Positions 1 through 7,764 of a stretch of 30,344 nt of DNA are shown in pieces. Position numbers and translations under genes: made by a program. The notes under the pieces are model-generated. The model ran no database searches. It saw only the letters and a list, made by a program, of their open reading frames with translations, and was not told where the DNA came from. This stretch comes from UBA5976 sp037137575. GTDB lineage: Bacteria; Actinomycetota; Actinomycetes; S36-B12; UBA5976. The stretch is from assembly GCA_037137575.1 (NCBI GenBank), contig JBAXKB010000011.1, positions 1 through 30,344 of the forward strand, in the 5' to 3' direction. Each line of letters opens with the position of its first letter. Positions within the stretch are counted from its first letter, which is position 1.

Positions 1-554
1 TTGATTTCTGGTCCACCTGCTGGTGACTCAGTTACGTATGGATCGTAAGCCACGAACTTCACATCAAAGCCAGCAAGACGCTTAGCCACTAACTGGCCAA
101 TCTTGCCAAGACCCACGATGCCGATTGTCTTATCCTGAAGTTCGATACCGCCGAACTTCGAACGCTTCCATTCGCCATCTTTCAAAGTGATGTTTGCTGG
201 CACAACATTGCGCGCATTTGCAAGAAGCAATGCAACAGCAAGTTCAGCAGCAGAAACAATGTTGCTTGTTGGCGCGTTAACAACCAACACATTGGCAGCA
301 GTTGCGGCCGGAACATCAACGTTGTCTAGGCCAACACCAGCGCGAGCCACGATCTTTAAGTTTGGCGCGGCAGCAATAGCTTCGGCATCTACCTTGGTGG
401 CAGAGCGCACCAAAATAGCGTGTGCTTCGCCAATGGCAGCGAGCAATTCAGTGCGATCAGCACCATTGCAATGGCGGACTTCAAAGTCATCGCCAAGTAC
501 AGCAATTGTGGCTGGGGACAGTTCTTCAGCAATTAAAACAACAGGTTTAGTCAT
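1..554 (-). CDS. serA: D-3-phosphoglycerate dehydrogenase, N-terminal part (runs off left edge)
   Basis: Catalyses the first step of serine synthesis, NAD-dependent oxidation of 3-phosphoglycerate to 3-phosphohydroxypyruvate, in the cytosol. The 184 visible residues begin MTKPVVLIAEEL and include the family segment ARAGVGLDNVDVPAAT (about residues 70-85) and the start of the Rossmann fold, GIVGLGKIGQ (about 144-153). The catalytic Arg/Glu/His part and any C-terminal ACT domain lie outside the window. The ATG at 554 is chosen because it begins the conserved N-terminus and has a TAGCCT hexamer exactly 6 nt upstream, fitting a leaderless transcript. In many actinobacteria serA follows ilvBNC; here two extra genes stand between ilvC and serA, with a 44-nt gap just upstream of serA. 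Identification is firm; the partial state is due to the window edge only. Confidence 0.95.
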   Translation of the reverse strand, partial: MTKPVVLIAEELSPATIAVLGDDFEVRHCNGADRTELLAAIGEAHAILVRSATKVDAEAIAAAPNLKIVARAGVGLDNVDVPAATAANVLVVNAPTSNIVSAAELAVALLLANARNVVPANITLKDGEWKRSKFGGIELQDKTIGIVGLGKIGQLVAKRLAGFDVKFVAYDPYVTESPAGGPEI

Positions 555-560
555 ATCTCT

Positions 561-566
561 AGGCTA
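561..566 (-). promoter_or_regulatory. Putative -10 element of leaderless serA
   Basis: TAGCCT lies 6 nt upstream of the serA ATG, separated by AGAGAT. This position puts transcription start at or next to the start codon. No convincing -35 and no Shine-Dalgarno sequence is visible. It implies serA has its own promoter in addition to any read-through from ilvC. Confidence 0.45.
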
Positions 567-598
567 CCTGAAGTGCTTGTGAAGCAATTCACGAGGTC

Positions 599-1243
599 CT
601 AACTTTGCTTCTCTTCATCAGCTGCGCGCCAGCAATACCAAGCCACCACACTTCGGTACGGCCGTAAGTTATCGGCCAAACTTTCAATCTCTTTTTCAGT
701 TGGAGAAGTATCGAGGCCGTAAATGCGCGCGAATCCGTTGCGCACACCTAAGTCACCCGATGGCCAAACATCCAAGCGACCCATGCGCGACATCATGCAC
801 ATCTCAGCTGTCCAGCGACCGATCCCCCACAACTTAGAAAGTTCAGCCACAACATGATCGTCCGGATGATTCTCTAATTCCACAAGGTCGAGTTCACCAG
901 AGTGCACTGCCTGCGAAAACTCGCGAATAGTACGAGCTTTAGCCCTAGATAGACCAACACTACGTAACTGTTCGTCTGTGAACTTGAGTAGCTTCTTTGG
1001 CTCAAGTGGCCGACCAACTAATTCAACTAACCGAGCACTAATTGTGTCAGCCGCTTTAGTTGAAAGCTGCTGTGAGACAACCGAGAAGACGATGCTTTCG
1101 TAATGTGAACTGCGAGATGGTCCGCCGAGTGTGCACGGTCCGGTTCGCTTGATAAATTCACCAAGTTTTTTATCCTTGCGGGAAATTTCTTTAACAACCT
1201 TTGTTAAGTCAACATCGCTAACCAACAAGATTGTTTTTGTCAT
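599..1243 (-). CDS. DNA-3-methyladenine glycosylase II-like (AlkA / HhH-GPD family)
   Basis: Predicted base-excision repair glycosylase removing alkylated purines such as 3-methyladenine. The 214-aa protein shows the helix-hairpin-helix KLWGIGRWTAEM (about residues 137-148) followed by the GPD-type catalytic segment with D164 in PSGDLGVRNG, the Asp expected of AlkA-like enzymes. An upstream SQQLSTKAA stretch (58-66) matches the ISQQLS motif of the family. No Cys4 iron-sulfur motif is present, so it is not a Nth/MutY-type enzyme. The first residues (MTKTILLVSDVDLTK) are less conserved, so the start could be a little downstream. It begins 3 nt after the stop of the NadR-like gene with no clear Shine-Dalgarno, suggesting translational coupling in an ilvC-nadR-glycosylase operon. 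The pairing with amino-acid genes has no obvious functional reason. Confidence 0.85.
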   Translation of the reverse strand: MTKTILLVSDVDLTKVVKEISRKDKKLGEFIKRTGPCTLGGPSRSSHYESIVFSVVSQQLSTKAADTISARLVELVGRPLEPKKLLKFTDEQLRSVGLSRAKARTIREFSQAVHSGELDLVELENHPDDHVVAELSKLWGIGRWTAEMCMMSRMGRLDVWPSGDLGVRNGFARIYGLDTSPTEKEIESLADNLRPYRSVVAWYCWRAADEEKQS

Positions 1244-1246
1244 AAT

Positions 1247-2317
1247 TTAGGCTTCGTTGAACTCGAAAGCCGTAGCCATTGCAGCATCTAACGCTTGCAG
1301 GGTTAACTCAACCCGGCTCTCAACCGAGCCATCTAAAGCAACCCAAGCACGGCCAGTGCTAACCAAAACATCTTCAAATTCGCGGGTCATTTCCTCGCGC
1401 AGCTCGGCACTGTCGCGAATCTTGTCCTGCACAAATGCAATGCCATCAGGTTGAGTAACAAAGTAAATGCGGTTTGGGCTGTTAGCTGGCATTGGCAAAC
1501 TTGCTTTCGCACCAAGGTAGCGACGCTCCCAAACAAGGGTCGCCAACACGTCAGTGTCACAAGAAACTATTGGCCCACCGGTACGAGCAGCTACGTCTTC
1601 TAACTGTTGTTGAACAATTGCGATTTCAACGAAGTCGTTTACTGTCCATGGCACGGCGTATTCAGGCATGCCCAAAGTTTCAGCCTGTTCACGTTTACGC
1701 ATAGTTAGGTCGCGGCCATATTCACGAATGTAATTGGTGTGTTTGAAATTGCCGCCGCGTGCTTTCAAGGCATCCTGAACAGCAAGTGAAGTTGTTGTGG
1801 TGCCAGTTGATTCAGCGCCAATAAATACCGCGCGGATTGCCAACAGTTCACGTGAACCTGGGCCAAGCAAATGCCAGTTGCCGATTAGGTCTTTGCGAAT
1901 TTGCGTTGAGGAAACTGGAACTATTGTGCGATCAGCATCGTGAATGTGGTGATGAAGTCCGAGCATTTGAGCAAAAGTTTCGCCGTTGGCTTCAGAGGTA
2001 ACCAGCAAATCAACTGGTGGGGTTTGGCGCAGATGCGCTTCAATAATGCGAGCATTTGATTTAAGCACAGCTGGGTTTTCCGGCTGATAAGGCGTGGACT
2101 CGTAACCATGAACAACTGTCATGGCAGTTTCGTCCACGCCTTCAGCAAGACAATCTTGCACTAAAGCACGCGCGCGTAACTCGGCACTGAAACGATCGTG
2201 TGGTTGACCTAAGACAACAACAACTACTTGATCGCGTTTTTCAATCGCCGCTTTAATGAGCCGCACATGGCCCATGTGTGGCGGATTAAAAGTACCCGTT
2301 ACCAGTGCTGCAGGCAT
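1247..2317 (-). CDS. nadR: NadR-like bifunctional NMN adenylyltransferase / nicotinamide riboside kinase
   Basis: The protein (356 aa) has two domains: an N-terminal nucleotidylyltransferase with GTFNPPHMGH (residues 8-17, the GxFxPxHxGH motif) and VPVSSTQIRK (133-142, the ISSTxIR motif), then a C-terminal P-loop kinase domain starting FIGAESTGTTTT (165-176). The kinase domain also has REYGRDL (198-204) and SCDTDVLAT (252-260), both typical of NadR ribosylnicotinamide kinases. The expected roles are NAD synthesis from NMN and phosphorylation of nicotinamide riboside. There is no N-terminal helix-turn-helix repressor domain, unlike the enterobacterial protein. Odd point: the Walker A position normally Lys is Thr173 (GAESTG-T-TT), so kinase activity should not be assumed. 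The gene starts 2 nt after ilvC ends, so it is probably co-transcribed with ilvC. The alternative is a pantetheine-phosphate or other cytidylyltransferase fusion, but the kinase motifs favour NadR. Confidence 0.8.
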   Translation of the reverse strand: MPAALVTGTFNPPHMGHVRLIKAAIEKRDQVVVVVLGQPHDRFSAELRARALVQDCLAEGVDETAMTVVHGYESTPYQPENPAVLKSNARIIEAHLRQTPPVDLLVTSEANGETFAQMLGLHHHIHDADRTIVPVSSTQIRKDLIGNWHLLGPGSRELLAIRAVFIGAESTGTTTTSLAVQDALKARGGNFKHTNYIREYGRDLTMRKREQAETLGMPEYAVPWTVNDFVEIAIVQQQLEDVAARTGGPIVSCDTDVLATLVWERRYLGAKASLPMPANSPNRIYFVTQPDGIAFVQDKIRDSAELREEMTREFEDVLVSTGRAWVALDGSVESRVELTLQALDAAMATAFEFNEA

Positions 2318-2319
2318 AG

Positions 2320-3348
2320 TTAGCGGTTGGCAGAGCCTTCAACATAATCGCTATCAGAGGTCTTAACCCATGACATCAACTTACGAAGTTCGCGGCCAGT
2401 TGCTTCAATCGGATGAACTTCACCAGCGGCGCGAAGTGCCTTAAATTCTGGCGCTCCGGCATCCTGATCATCAATGAAACGCTTAGCAAATGCACCATTT
2501 TGGATGTCTGTTAGTACAGCCTTCATTGACTCTTTAACTCGTGGATCAATTACGCGTGGACCTGAAACGTAGTCGCCATATTCAGCAGTGTCTGAAACGC
2601 TCCAGCGCTGCTTAGCAATTCCACCTTCATACATAAGGTCAACGATTAGCTTCAACTCGTGCAAGCACTCAAAGTAAGCAACTTCTGGCTGGTAGCCAGC
2701 TTCAACCAAAGTTTCAAAGCCAGCCATAACAAGTGCTGATGCGCCGCCACAAAGAACAGCCTGCTCGCCGAATAGATCGGTTTCGGTTTCTTCGGTGAAT
2801 GTGGTCTTGATGCCACCTGCGCGAAGTGAACCAATCGCTGCAGCGTAAGAAAGTGCTAATGGCCAAGCATTGCCGGTTGCATCCTGTTCAACAGCAACGA
2901 TGGCAGGAACGCCACGGCCGGCAACATACTCACGACGAACCAAGTGTCCTGGACCCTTAGGTGCAACCATGCAGACATCAACGCCCTCTGGTGGAGTGAT
3001 GTAACCGTAACGAATGTTAAAACCGTGGGCGAAGAACAGAGCATCGCCTGACTTCAAGTTAGGAGCAATCGCTGTTTCGTACAGACCGCGCTGAACAGGG
3101 TCTGGAACCAAAACCATGATTAGGTCGGCTTCAGCTACCGCTGTGGCTGGATCAACTACGCGCAAACCTTCAGCTTCTGCTTTGGCACGGCTACTTGAAC
3201 CGTCGGCCAAACCAACGCGAACATCAACACCACTGTCGCGCAAGCTAAGTGCATGAGCATGCCCTTGGCTTCCGTAGCCCAGAACGGCTACCTTACGACC
3301 CTGAATGATTGATAGGTCTGCATCATCTTCATAGAACAACTCAGCCAC
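2320..3348 (-). CDS. ilvC: Ketol-acid reductoisomerase (class I)
   Basis: Converts acetolactate or acetohydroxybutyrate to the dihydroxy acids of valine/leucine and isoleucine synthesis, using Mg2+ and NAD(P)H. The protein has 342 aa, the normal class I length. Visible motifs are the dinucleotide-binding GYGSQGHAHA (24-33), the cofactor-specificity loop RVGLADGSSSR (44-54), catalytic H108 in FAHGFN, and the metal ligands D191 and E195 (TETDLFGEQ) and E227 and E231 (YFECLHELK). The Ser/Arg-rich loop suggests NADPH preference (inference). The start is GTG at 3348, fixed by the conserved N-terminus and a strong AAGGAG Shine-Dalgarno 5 nt upstream. It is separated from ilvN by 75 nt and followed 2 nt later by the NadR-like gene. 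Confidence 0.97.
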   Translation of the reverse strand: MAELFYEDDADLSIIQGRKVAVLGYGSQGHAHALSLRDSGVDVRVGLADGSSSRAKAEAEGLRVVDPATAVAEADLIMVLVPDPVQRGLYETAIAPNLKSGDALFFAHGFNIRYGYITPPEGVDVCMVAPKGPGHLVRREYVAGRGVPAIVAVEQDATGNAWPLALSYAAAIGSLRAGGIKTTFTEETETDLFGEQAVLCGGASALVMAGFETLVEAGYQPEVAYFECLHELKLIVDLMYEGGIAKQRWSVSDTAEYGDYVSGPRVIDPRVKESMKAVLTDIQNGAFAKRFIDDQDAGAPEFKALRAAGEVHPIEATGRELRKLMSWVKTSDSDYVEGSANR

Positions 3349-3353
3349 GATTT

Positions 3354-3359
3354 CTCCTT
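3354..3359 (-). promoter_or_regulatory. Strong ribosome-binding site of ilvC
   Basis: AAGGAG, 5 nt before the GTG start, is the clearest Shine-Dalgarno in the window and fixes a GTG start. Its presence contrasts with the mostly leaderless genes around it, so ilvC is probably translated from a longer mRNA coming from ilvBN. Confidence 0.8.
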
Positions 3360-3412
3360 TTTGTGTGGTGTCTTTAGTCTGTCAGAACTTATTGATTTGG
3401 TGAATTCGCCTA

Positions 3413-3937
3413 TTAGGCAAGGCGCTCAGCACTGCGAAGTGCGCGGTCGCCAATGGAACGAGACCCGCGAGCCAGGGCTACTACCCCAGACTGCACGATT
3501 TCCTTGATTCCGTATGGCTGTAGGCCATCGCAAAGCGCCTCAAGCTTCTCTCGCGAGCCTGTCGCCTCGATTGTTACCGCATCTGGGCTAACGTCTACAA
3601 CCTTGGCGCGGAACAACTCCACGAGTTGCAAAACAGCAGTGCGATTGTTGTCATCGGCTTTCACCTTGATCAGCATTAATTCGCGTTCAACCGCAGCAAG
3701 ACCATCAAGTTCAACAATCTTTAGCACATTGATTAACTTGTTTAGTTGCTTAGTGATTTGCTCGAGTGAATCATCATCAACTTCGGTGACGATAGTCATT
3801 CGAGAAACCCCTGAAGTTTCAGTCGGACCAACTGCTAGCGACTCGATGTTGTAGCCACGGCGGGAAAATAGCGCAGAGATACGGGCAAGTACGCCCGGCT
3901 GATCTTGAACCAAAACAGACAAAGTATGACGACCCAT
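3413..3937 (-). CDS. ilvN: Acetolactate synthase small (regulatory) subunit
   Basis: Regulatory partner of IlvB that confers activation and valine feedback inhibition. From the chosen start it is 174 aa: an N-terminal ACT domain (RHTLSVLVQDQPGVLARISALFSRRGYNIESLAVG, about residues 3-38) and the C-terminal small-subunit domain (about 85-160, including IEATGSREKLEAL). The reading frame stays open 24 nt further upstream to 3961, but that would overlap ilvB. The ATG at 3937 begins MGRHTLSVLV, matches the family start and lies 2 nt after the ilvB stop, with an AGAGGA-like ribosome site upstream. It is co-transcribed with ilvB. The C-terminal GSRSIGDRALRSAERLA tail is a basic extension of unknown role. 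Confidence 0.95.
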   Translation of the reverse strand: MGRHTLSVLVQDQPGVLARISALFSRRGYNIESLAVGPTETSGVSRMTIVTEVDDDSLEQITKQLNKLINVLKIVELDGLAAVERELMLIKVKADDNNRTAVLQLVELFRAKVVDVSPDAVTIEATGSREKLEALCDGLQPYGIKEIVQSGVVALARGSRSIGDRALRSAERLA

Positions 3938-3939
3938 AA

Positions 3940-5685
3940 TTACGCGTCCTCTCGTTCCCAAGCCGGTGCCAGATCGCGAGCAAACTGAATTTCATCATTG
4001 CTCTTACCAGCGGCAACCATCGGCCAAACCATGGCATCGCGATGCACCTGGAAATCGATAACAACTGGAACATCATTTGTGCTCATTGCCTTCTCGATTG
4101 TCTTGTCTACATCTTCTGCCTTGTCACATCGAAGTCCGAGACATCCATAAGCATCAGCTAACTTCACGAAATCGGGGAATGAATGTGAATGTAAGTCGGT
4201 ATTGCTGTAACGCTCGTTGTAGAACAAGGTCTGCCACTGACGAACCATGCCAAGTGACGAGTTATTAATGAGCGCCACCTTGATTGGGATTTCGTTGATT
4301 GTGCAAGTTGCTAGTTCCTGATTTGTCATTTGGAAACAGCCATCGCCATCAATTGCCCAAACTGTTTTATCTGGGCAGCCAACTTTGGCGCCCATAGCAG
4401 CTGGAACTGAATAGCCCATGGTGCCAAGTCCACCGCTGTTAAGCCAAGTGTTTGGATTTTCATAACCAATAAATTGCGCAGCCCACATCTGATGCTGACC
4501 AACACCAGCGGTGTAAATGGCATCAGGACCAACGATTTTGCCAAGGCGCTCAATAACCAACTGTGGTGAGAGCGTTCCGTCATTTGGCGTGTCGTAGCCC
4601 AACGGATAGTTTTCGCGAAGATGATTGAGCGTCTTCCACCAACCTGTTAGATCAGCGCGATTTCCAGCGTCAAACTCTGCAGTAACTGCAGGAATTAACT
4701 GGATAATTGCGGCCCGAACATCAGAGACGATTGGAATGTCAGCGACGCGGTTTTTGCCAATTTCTGCCGGATCGATGTCAACGTGAATTACCTGCGCTTT
4801 AGGAGCAAACGAAGATAGTTTGCCTGTAACCCGGTCATCAAATCGTGCGCCCAATGTGATGAGCAAGTCACTTTGCTGCAATGCTCCAACGGCGCTCACG
4901 GTTCCATGCATACCGGGCATGCCCATGTGCTGTGGGTGACTATCCGGGAAAGCACCACGAGCCATCAAAGTTGTAACAACTGGAATTCCAGTAAGTTCAG
5001 CAAGCTGGCGCAACTCTGCAGATCCACCGGAACGGATAACGCCACCGCCAACGTAAAGAACTGGGCGCTTCGCTTCAACAATCATGCGAGCAGCTTCTTT
5101 AATCTGGCGAGCATGCGGTTTGGTTGTTGGTTTGTAGCCAGGAAGATCTAAAACTGCTGGCCAATCAAAAGTGGTCATAGCCTGCAAAGCATCTTTTGTG
5201 ATATCAACCAGAACCGGGCCAGGTCGACCAGTTGATGCGATGTGGAAAGCCTCGGCAATTGCGCGTGGGATTTCGGCAGCGTCGCGAACTAAGTAGTTGT
5301 GTTTGGTGATCGGCATTGTGATGCCACGAATGTCAGCTTCCTGGAAAGCGTCTGTGCCGATAGATGGGCCAGGAACCTGACCGGTGATTGCAACCAACGG
5401 AACCGAGTCCATGTGCGCATCAGCAATTGGGGTAACAAGGTTTGTTGCGCCAGGGCCACTTGTGGCCATACAAACGCCAACGCGACCAGTTGCTGCGGCG
5501 TAGCCTTCAGCAGCATGGCCAGCACCCTGTTCGTGGCGCACCAAAATGTGCCGAACAGACTTGGAATCCATGAGGGGGTCGTAGGCGGGAAGAATCGCGC
5601 CGCCTGGGATGCCGAAAACTACTTCGACATCGGCATGCTCAAGTGAGCGAACCAGACTTTGTGCACCAGTGATTTTGTCAGACAT
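3940..5685 (-). CDS. ilvB: Acetolactate synthase large (catalytic) subunit
   Basis: Thiamine-diphosphate and FAD-dependent enzyme joining pyruvate with pyruvate or 2-ketobutyrate, the committed step of branched-chain amino acid synthesis. At 581 aa it has the normal length. It shows the N-terminal segment FGIPGGAILPAYD (24-36), the catalytic glutamate E52 in RHEQGAGHAAEGYA, and the C-terminal thiamine-binding GDGCFQMTNQELAT...NNSSLGMVRQWQ. The quinone-oxidase-like middle domain (about 190-330) is intact. The ATG at 5685 has a GGAG ribosome site 7 nt upstream. It is the first gene of ilvB-ilvN and is preceded by an unusually long 291-nt spacer with a candidate attenuator. The product is expected to form a complex with IlvN. 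Confidence 0.97.
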   Translation of the reverse strand: MSDKITGAQSLVRSLEHADVEVVFGIPGGAILPAYDPLMDSKSVRHILVRHEQGAGHAAEGYAAATGRVGVCMATSGPGATNLVTPIADAHMDSVPLVAITGQVPGPSIGTDAFQEADIRGITMPITKHNYLVRDAAEIPRAIAEAFHIASTGRPGPVLVDITKDALQAMTTFDWPAVLDLPGYKPTTKPHARQIKEAARMIVEAKRPVLYVGGGVIRSGGSAELRQLAELTGIPVVTTLMARGAFPDSHPQHMGMPGMHGTVSAVGALQQSDLLITLGARFDDRVTGKLSSFAPKAQVIHVDIDPAEIGKNRVADIPIVSDVRAAIIQLIPAVTAEFDAGNRADLTGWWKTLNHLRENYPLGYDTPNDGTLSPQLVIERLGKIVGPDAIYTAGVGQHQMWAAQFIGYENPNTWLNSGGLGTMGYSVPAAMGAKVGCPDKTVWAIDGDGCFQMTNQELATCTINEIPIKVALINNSSLGMVRQWQTLFYNERYSNTDLHSHSFPDFVKLADAYGCLGLRCDKAEDVDKTIEKAMSTNDVPVVIDFQVHRDAMVWPMVAAGKSNDEIQFARDLAPAWEREDA

Positions 5686-5702
5686 TTGTCTACTCCATTT
5701 CT

Positions 5703-5719
5703 TCGAAGGATCGCTTCGA
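5703..5719 (-). repeat. Inverted repeat/hairpin just upstream of the ilvB ribosome site
   Basis: TCGAAG and CTTCGA form a perfect 6-bp stem with a 5-nt loop (CGATC), ending 7 nt before the ilvB GGAG ribosome site. It could be the final hairpin of an attenuator, or a chance or DNA-level palindrome. There is no T-tract after it. Confidence 0.4.
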
Positions 5720-5814
5720 CGTCTCGCGCAATGCTGGCTGGCTGGATAGTGAATCTCTGCGCCGACCTGTGTCGACTTGTAACAGAAACCTGCCTGTAGT
5801 TCGCTCTTGGCTTA

Positions 5815-5838
5815 CTACCTGCGTACTATCCCCACCAT
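5815..5838 (-). CDS. Possible ilvB leader peptide (MVGIVRR)
   Basis: A seven-codon ORF (ATG GTG GGG ATA GTA CGC AGG) ends in tandem stops TAG TAA. Three of the seven codons specify Val or Ile, the end products of the ilvB pathway, and ATA is a rare-type Ile codon. It has no clear Shine-Dalgarno. Such a short ORF can arise by chance. What raises its standing is its place in the long ilvB leader and the ability of its GGG-ATA-GTA stretch to base-pair with a downstream loop at 5744-5750, so that a stalled ribosome would change the leader fold. Confidence 0.3.
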   Translation of the reverse strand: MVGIVRR

Positions 5839-5976
5839 TGCGGTGTTGATCGTGTTATGAGTTTATGGGAAAAGGCCAAAATGCGCCAGACACATCTTTT
5901 GACACATTGCCTGCTAACGCTCACGCCTAGACGGACAGCCAGTCACGGCAGCGAACTGCAAGCAAACAATTACGCC

Positions 5977-7665
5977 TTAGTCGCAAACTGCGCCTTTAGA
6001 AGCTGAACCGACGAGCTTTGAGTACTTGGCCAAAACACCGCGACGGTATTTGTGCGCAACTGGTTGCCAAGTTGCTTTGCGAGCCTCAAGTTCTGCTGCA
6101 TCAACCTGCAAATCTAGCGTTTGATTCGGAATATCGATGCGAATTATGTCGCCATTTTTAACTAAACCAATGGGTCCGCCAGCCAAAGCTTCTGGAGCAA
6201 CGTGACCTACGCAAAGGCCAGTTGTGCCACCACTGAAGCGACCATCGGTAATTAGCAGAACATCTTTACCCAGACCTGCGCCTTTAATAGCCGCGGTGAT
6301 CATCAGCATTTCGCGCATGCCCGGACCACCTTGTGGACCTTCGTAGCGGATTATCACAACATCGCCAGCTTGAATTTCGCCATTTTCAAGCGCGTCCATT
6401 GCTGCGCGTTCGCGTTCGAACACTTTTGCTGGACCTTCAAAAACATCCACTGCAATTCCAGCTGCTTTACAGACAGCACCTTCAGGAGCGAGCGAGCCTT
6501 TCAGAATGCGAATACCACCAACACCACCGAGTGGTTCACTAATTGCATGCAAGATTGCGCCATCAGGATCTGGTGAATCAAGTTTCTCTAAATTTTCGGC
6601 AACGGTTTTACCAGTAACCGTCATGCAGTCACCATTGATTAGTCCAGCATCAAGAAGCGCCTTCATGATTACTGGCACACCACCAACAGTGTCGACATCA
6701 CTCATTACATAACGGCCAAATGGCTTTACGTCTGCCAGCAGCGGAACCTTTGCGCTAACGCGTTTGAAGTCTTCAAGATCCAAATCAACTTCGGCTTCGT
6801 GTGCGATGGCTAGTAAATGCAGTACAGCATTCGTTGAGCCACCAAAAGCCATAACAATTGCAATAGCGTTCAGAAGAGATTCACGAGTGATTATGTCGCG
6901 AGTGGTAATTCCCTGACGAATAAGTTCAATAACTGCATGGCCTGAAGCGTTTGCAAATCCGTCGCGACGGCGATCAACCGAAGGTGGTGACGCCGAACCT
7001 GGCAGTGACATACCCATCGCTTCGGCCGCTGATGCCATTGTGTTTGCGGTGTACATGCCGCCACATGCGCCTTCACCCGGACAAATCGCGCGTTCGATGC
7101 GATCAACATCATCTTCGCTCATCAAGCCACGTGCACATGCACCAACCGCTTCGAATGCATCGATGATTGTCACATCGCGATTACTACCATCACTCAAAGT
7201 GACATTGCCAGGCAAAATCGAACCGGCATAAACAAAAACATTTGCTACATCAATACGGGCAGCGGCCATCAACATTCCTGGAAGCGACTTATCGCAACCC
7301 GCGAAAGTAACCATTCCATCAAGGCGTTCGGCTTGCATAACTGCTTCAACTGAGTCGGCGATGATTTCGCGGCTAACTAGTGAGAAGTGCATGCCTTCGT
7401 GACCCATTGAGATTCCGTCTGAAACGGAGATGGTGCCGAACTGAAGTGGGTAACCGCCACCTTCGAATACGCCTTCACGAGCGGCTTTTGCCAAACGCTC
7501 TAATGGCATATTGCACGGAGTGATGTCATTCCATGATGAAGCAATCCCGATTTGGGGTTTAACCCAGTCTTCATCGCCCATTCCAACAGCGCGCAACATG
7601 CCACGAGCCGCGGTGCGCTCTAGACCGTCGGTTACTTCCCAACTTCTCGGTTTCATTTCACTCAT
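5977..7665 (-). CDS. ilvD: Dihydroxy-acid dehydratase
   Basis: Dehydrates the dihydroxy acids made by IlvC to the 2-keto acids of valine and isoleucine. From the chosen start it is 562 aa. The Fe-S cluster ligands are C51 (NDITPCN), C124 (FAGCDKSLPGM) and C201 (GEGACGGMYTANTMA), with the C-terminal RFSGGTTGLCVGHVAPEA signature. The frame is open to a TTG at 7674, but ATG at 7665 (MSEMKPRSWEV) is preferred: a TAAATT hexamer lies 7 nt before it, as in the neighbouring leaderless genes, and no Shine-Dalgarno is visible. An internal ATG at 7656 is the alternative. The gene is divergent from the amidase and lies upstream of ilvB in the same direction, 291 nt apart, so it is probably a separate unit. 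Confidence 0.96.
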   Translation of the reverse strand: MSEMKPRSWEVTDGLERTAARGMLRAVGMGDEDWVKPQIGIASSWNDITPCNMPLERLAKAAREGVFEGGGYPLQFGTISVSDGISMGHEGMHFSLVSREIIADSVEAVMQAERLDGMVTFAGCDKSLPGMLMAAARIDVANVFVYAGSILPGNVTLSDGSNRDVTIIDAFEAVGACARGLMSEDDVDRIERAICPGEGACGGMYTANTMASAAEAMGMSLPGSASPPSVDRRRDGFANASGHAVIELIRQGITTRDIITRESLLNAIAIVMAFGGSTNAVLHLLAIAHEAEVDLDLEDFKRVSAKVPLLADVKPFGRYVMSDVDTVGGVPVIMKALLDAGLINGDCMTVTGKTVAENLEKLDSPDPDGAILHAISEPLGGVGGIRILKGSLAPEGAVCKAAGIAVDVFEGPAKVFERERAAMDALENGEIQAGDVVIIRYEGPQGGPGMREMLMITAAIKGAGLGKDVLLITDGRFSGGTTGLCVGHVAPEALAGGPIGLVKNGDIIRIDIPNQTLDLQVDAAELEARKATWQPVAHKYRRGVLAKYSKLVGSASKGAVCD

Positions 7666-7672
7666 AAACACC

Positions 7673-7678
7673 AATTTA
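7673..7678 (-). promoter_or_regulatory. Putative -10 element of leaderless ilvD
   Basis: TAAATT is 7 nt upstream of the preferred ilvD ATG (spacer GGTGTTT). It supports the 7665 start. No convincing -35 was found. Confidence 0.4.
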
Positions 7679-7764
7679 CACGCTTATCTGTGGTGCTGAT
7701 GTTACTACTGTGACAGGCAGAAAATTCATTGCGGATTTGAGATGACAGAGGCCGGGTTATCTGC

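Larger units (their letters stand above)
5686..5976 (-). promoter_or_regulatory. ilvB leader / ilvD-ilvB spacer with candidate attenuator
   Basis: This is the largest spacer in the window. Read in the ilvB direction it holds weak -10-like hexamers TAAACT (5865-5860) and TAACAC (5857-5852), then a seven-codon mini-ORF (5838-5815), then about 130 nt with three possible pairings. A bulged stem joins 5765-5758 to 5730-5724. The 7-mer ACTATCC (5750-5744) in its loop is the exact complement of GGATAGT (5831-5825) inside the mini-ORF. A perfect 6-bp hairpin TCGAAG-CGATC-CTTCGA (5719-5703) sits just before the ilvB ribosome site. No U-run follows the last hairpin, so it is not a classic intrinsic terminator. 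Leader-peptide attenuation of ilvB is known in other actinobacteria; its operation here is inference. Confidence 0.4.

Noticed and set aside
5830..5848. T-box antiterminator-like ACCGC/GGTGG bases in the ilvB leader
   Set aside because: The conserved T-box 14-mer and specifier-stem architecture are absent; only scattered similar bases occur.
5863..5907. 14-codon ORF MCQKMCLAHFGLFP in the ilvD-ilvB spacer as an ilvB leader peptide
   Set aside because: It has only two Leu and no Val or Ile codons and lies upstream of the best -10 candidates, so it is a poor attenuator ORF.
5945..5965. GCAG-TTCG-CTGC hairpin after ilvD as terminator
   Set aside because: The stem is only 4 bp and no T-tract follows, so termination cannot be supported.
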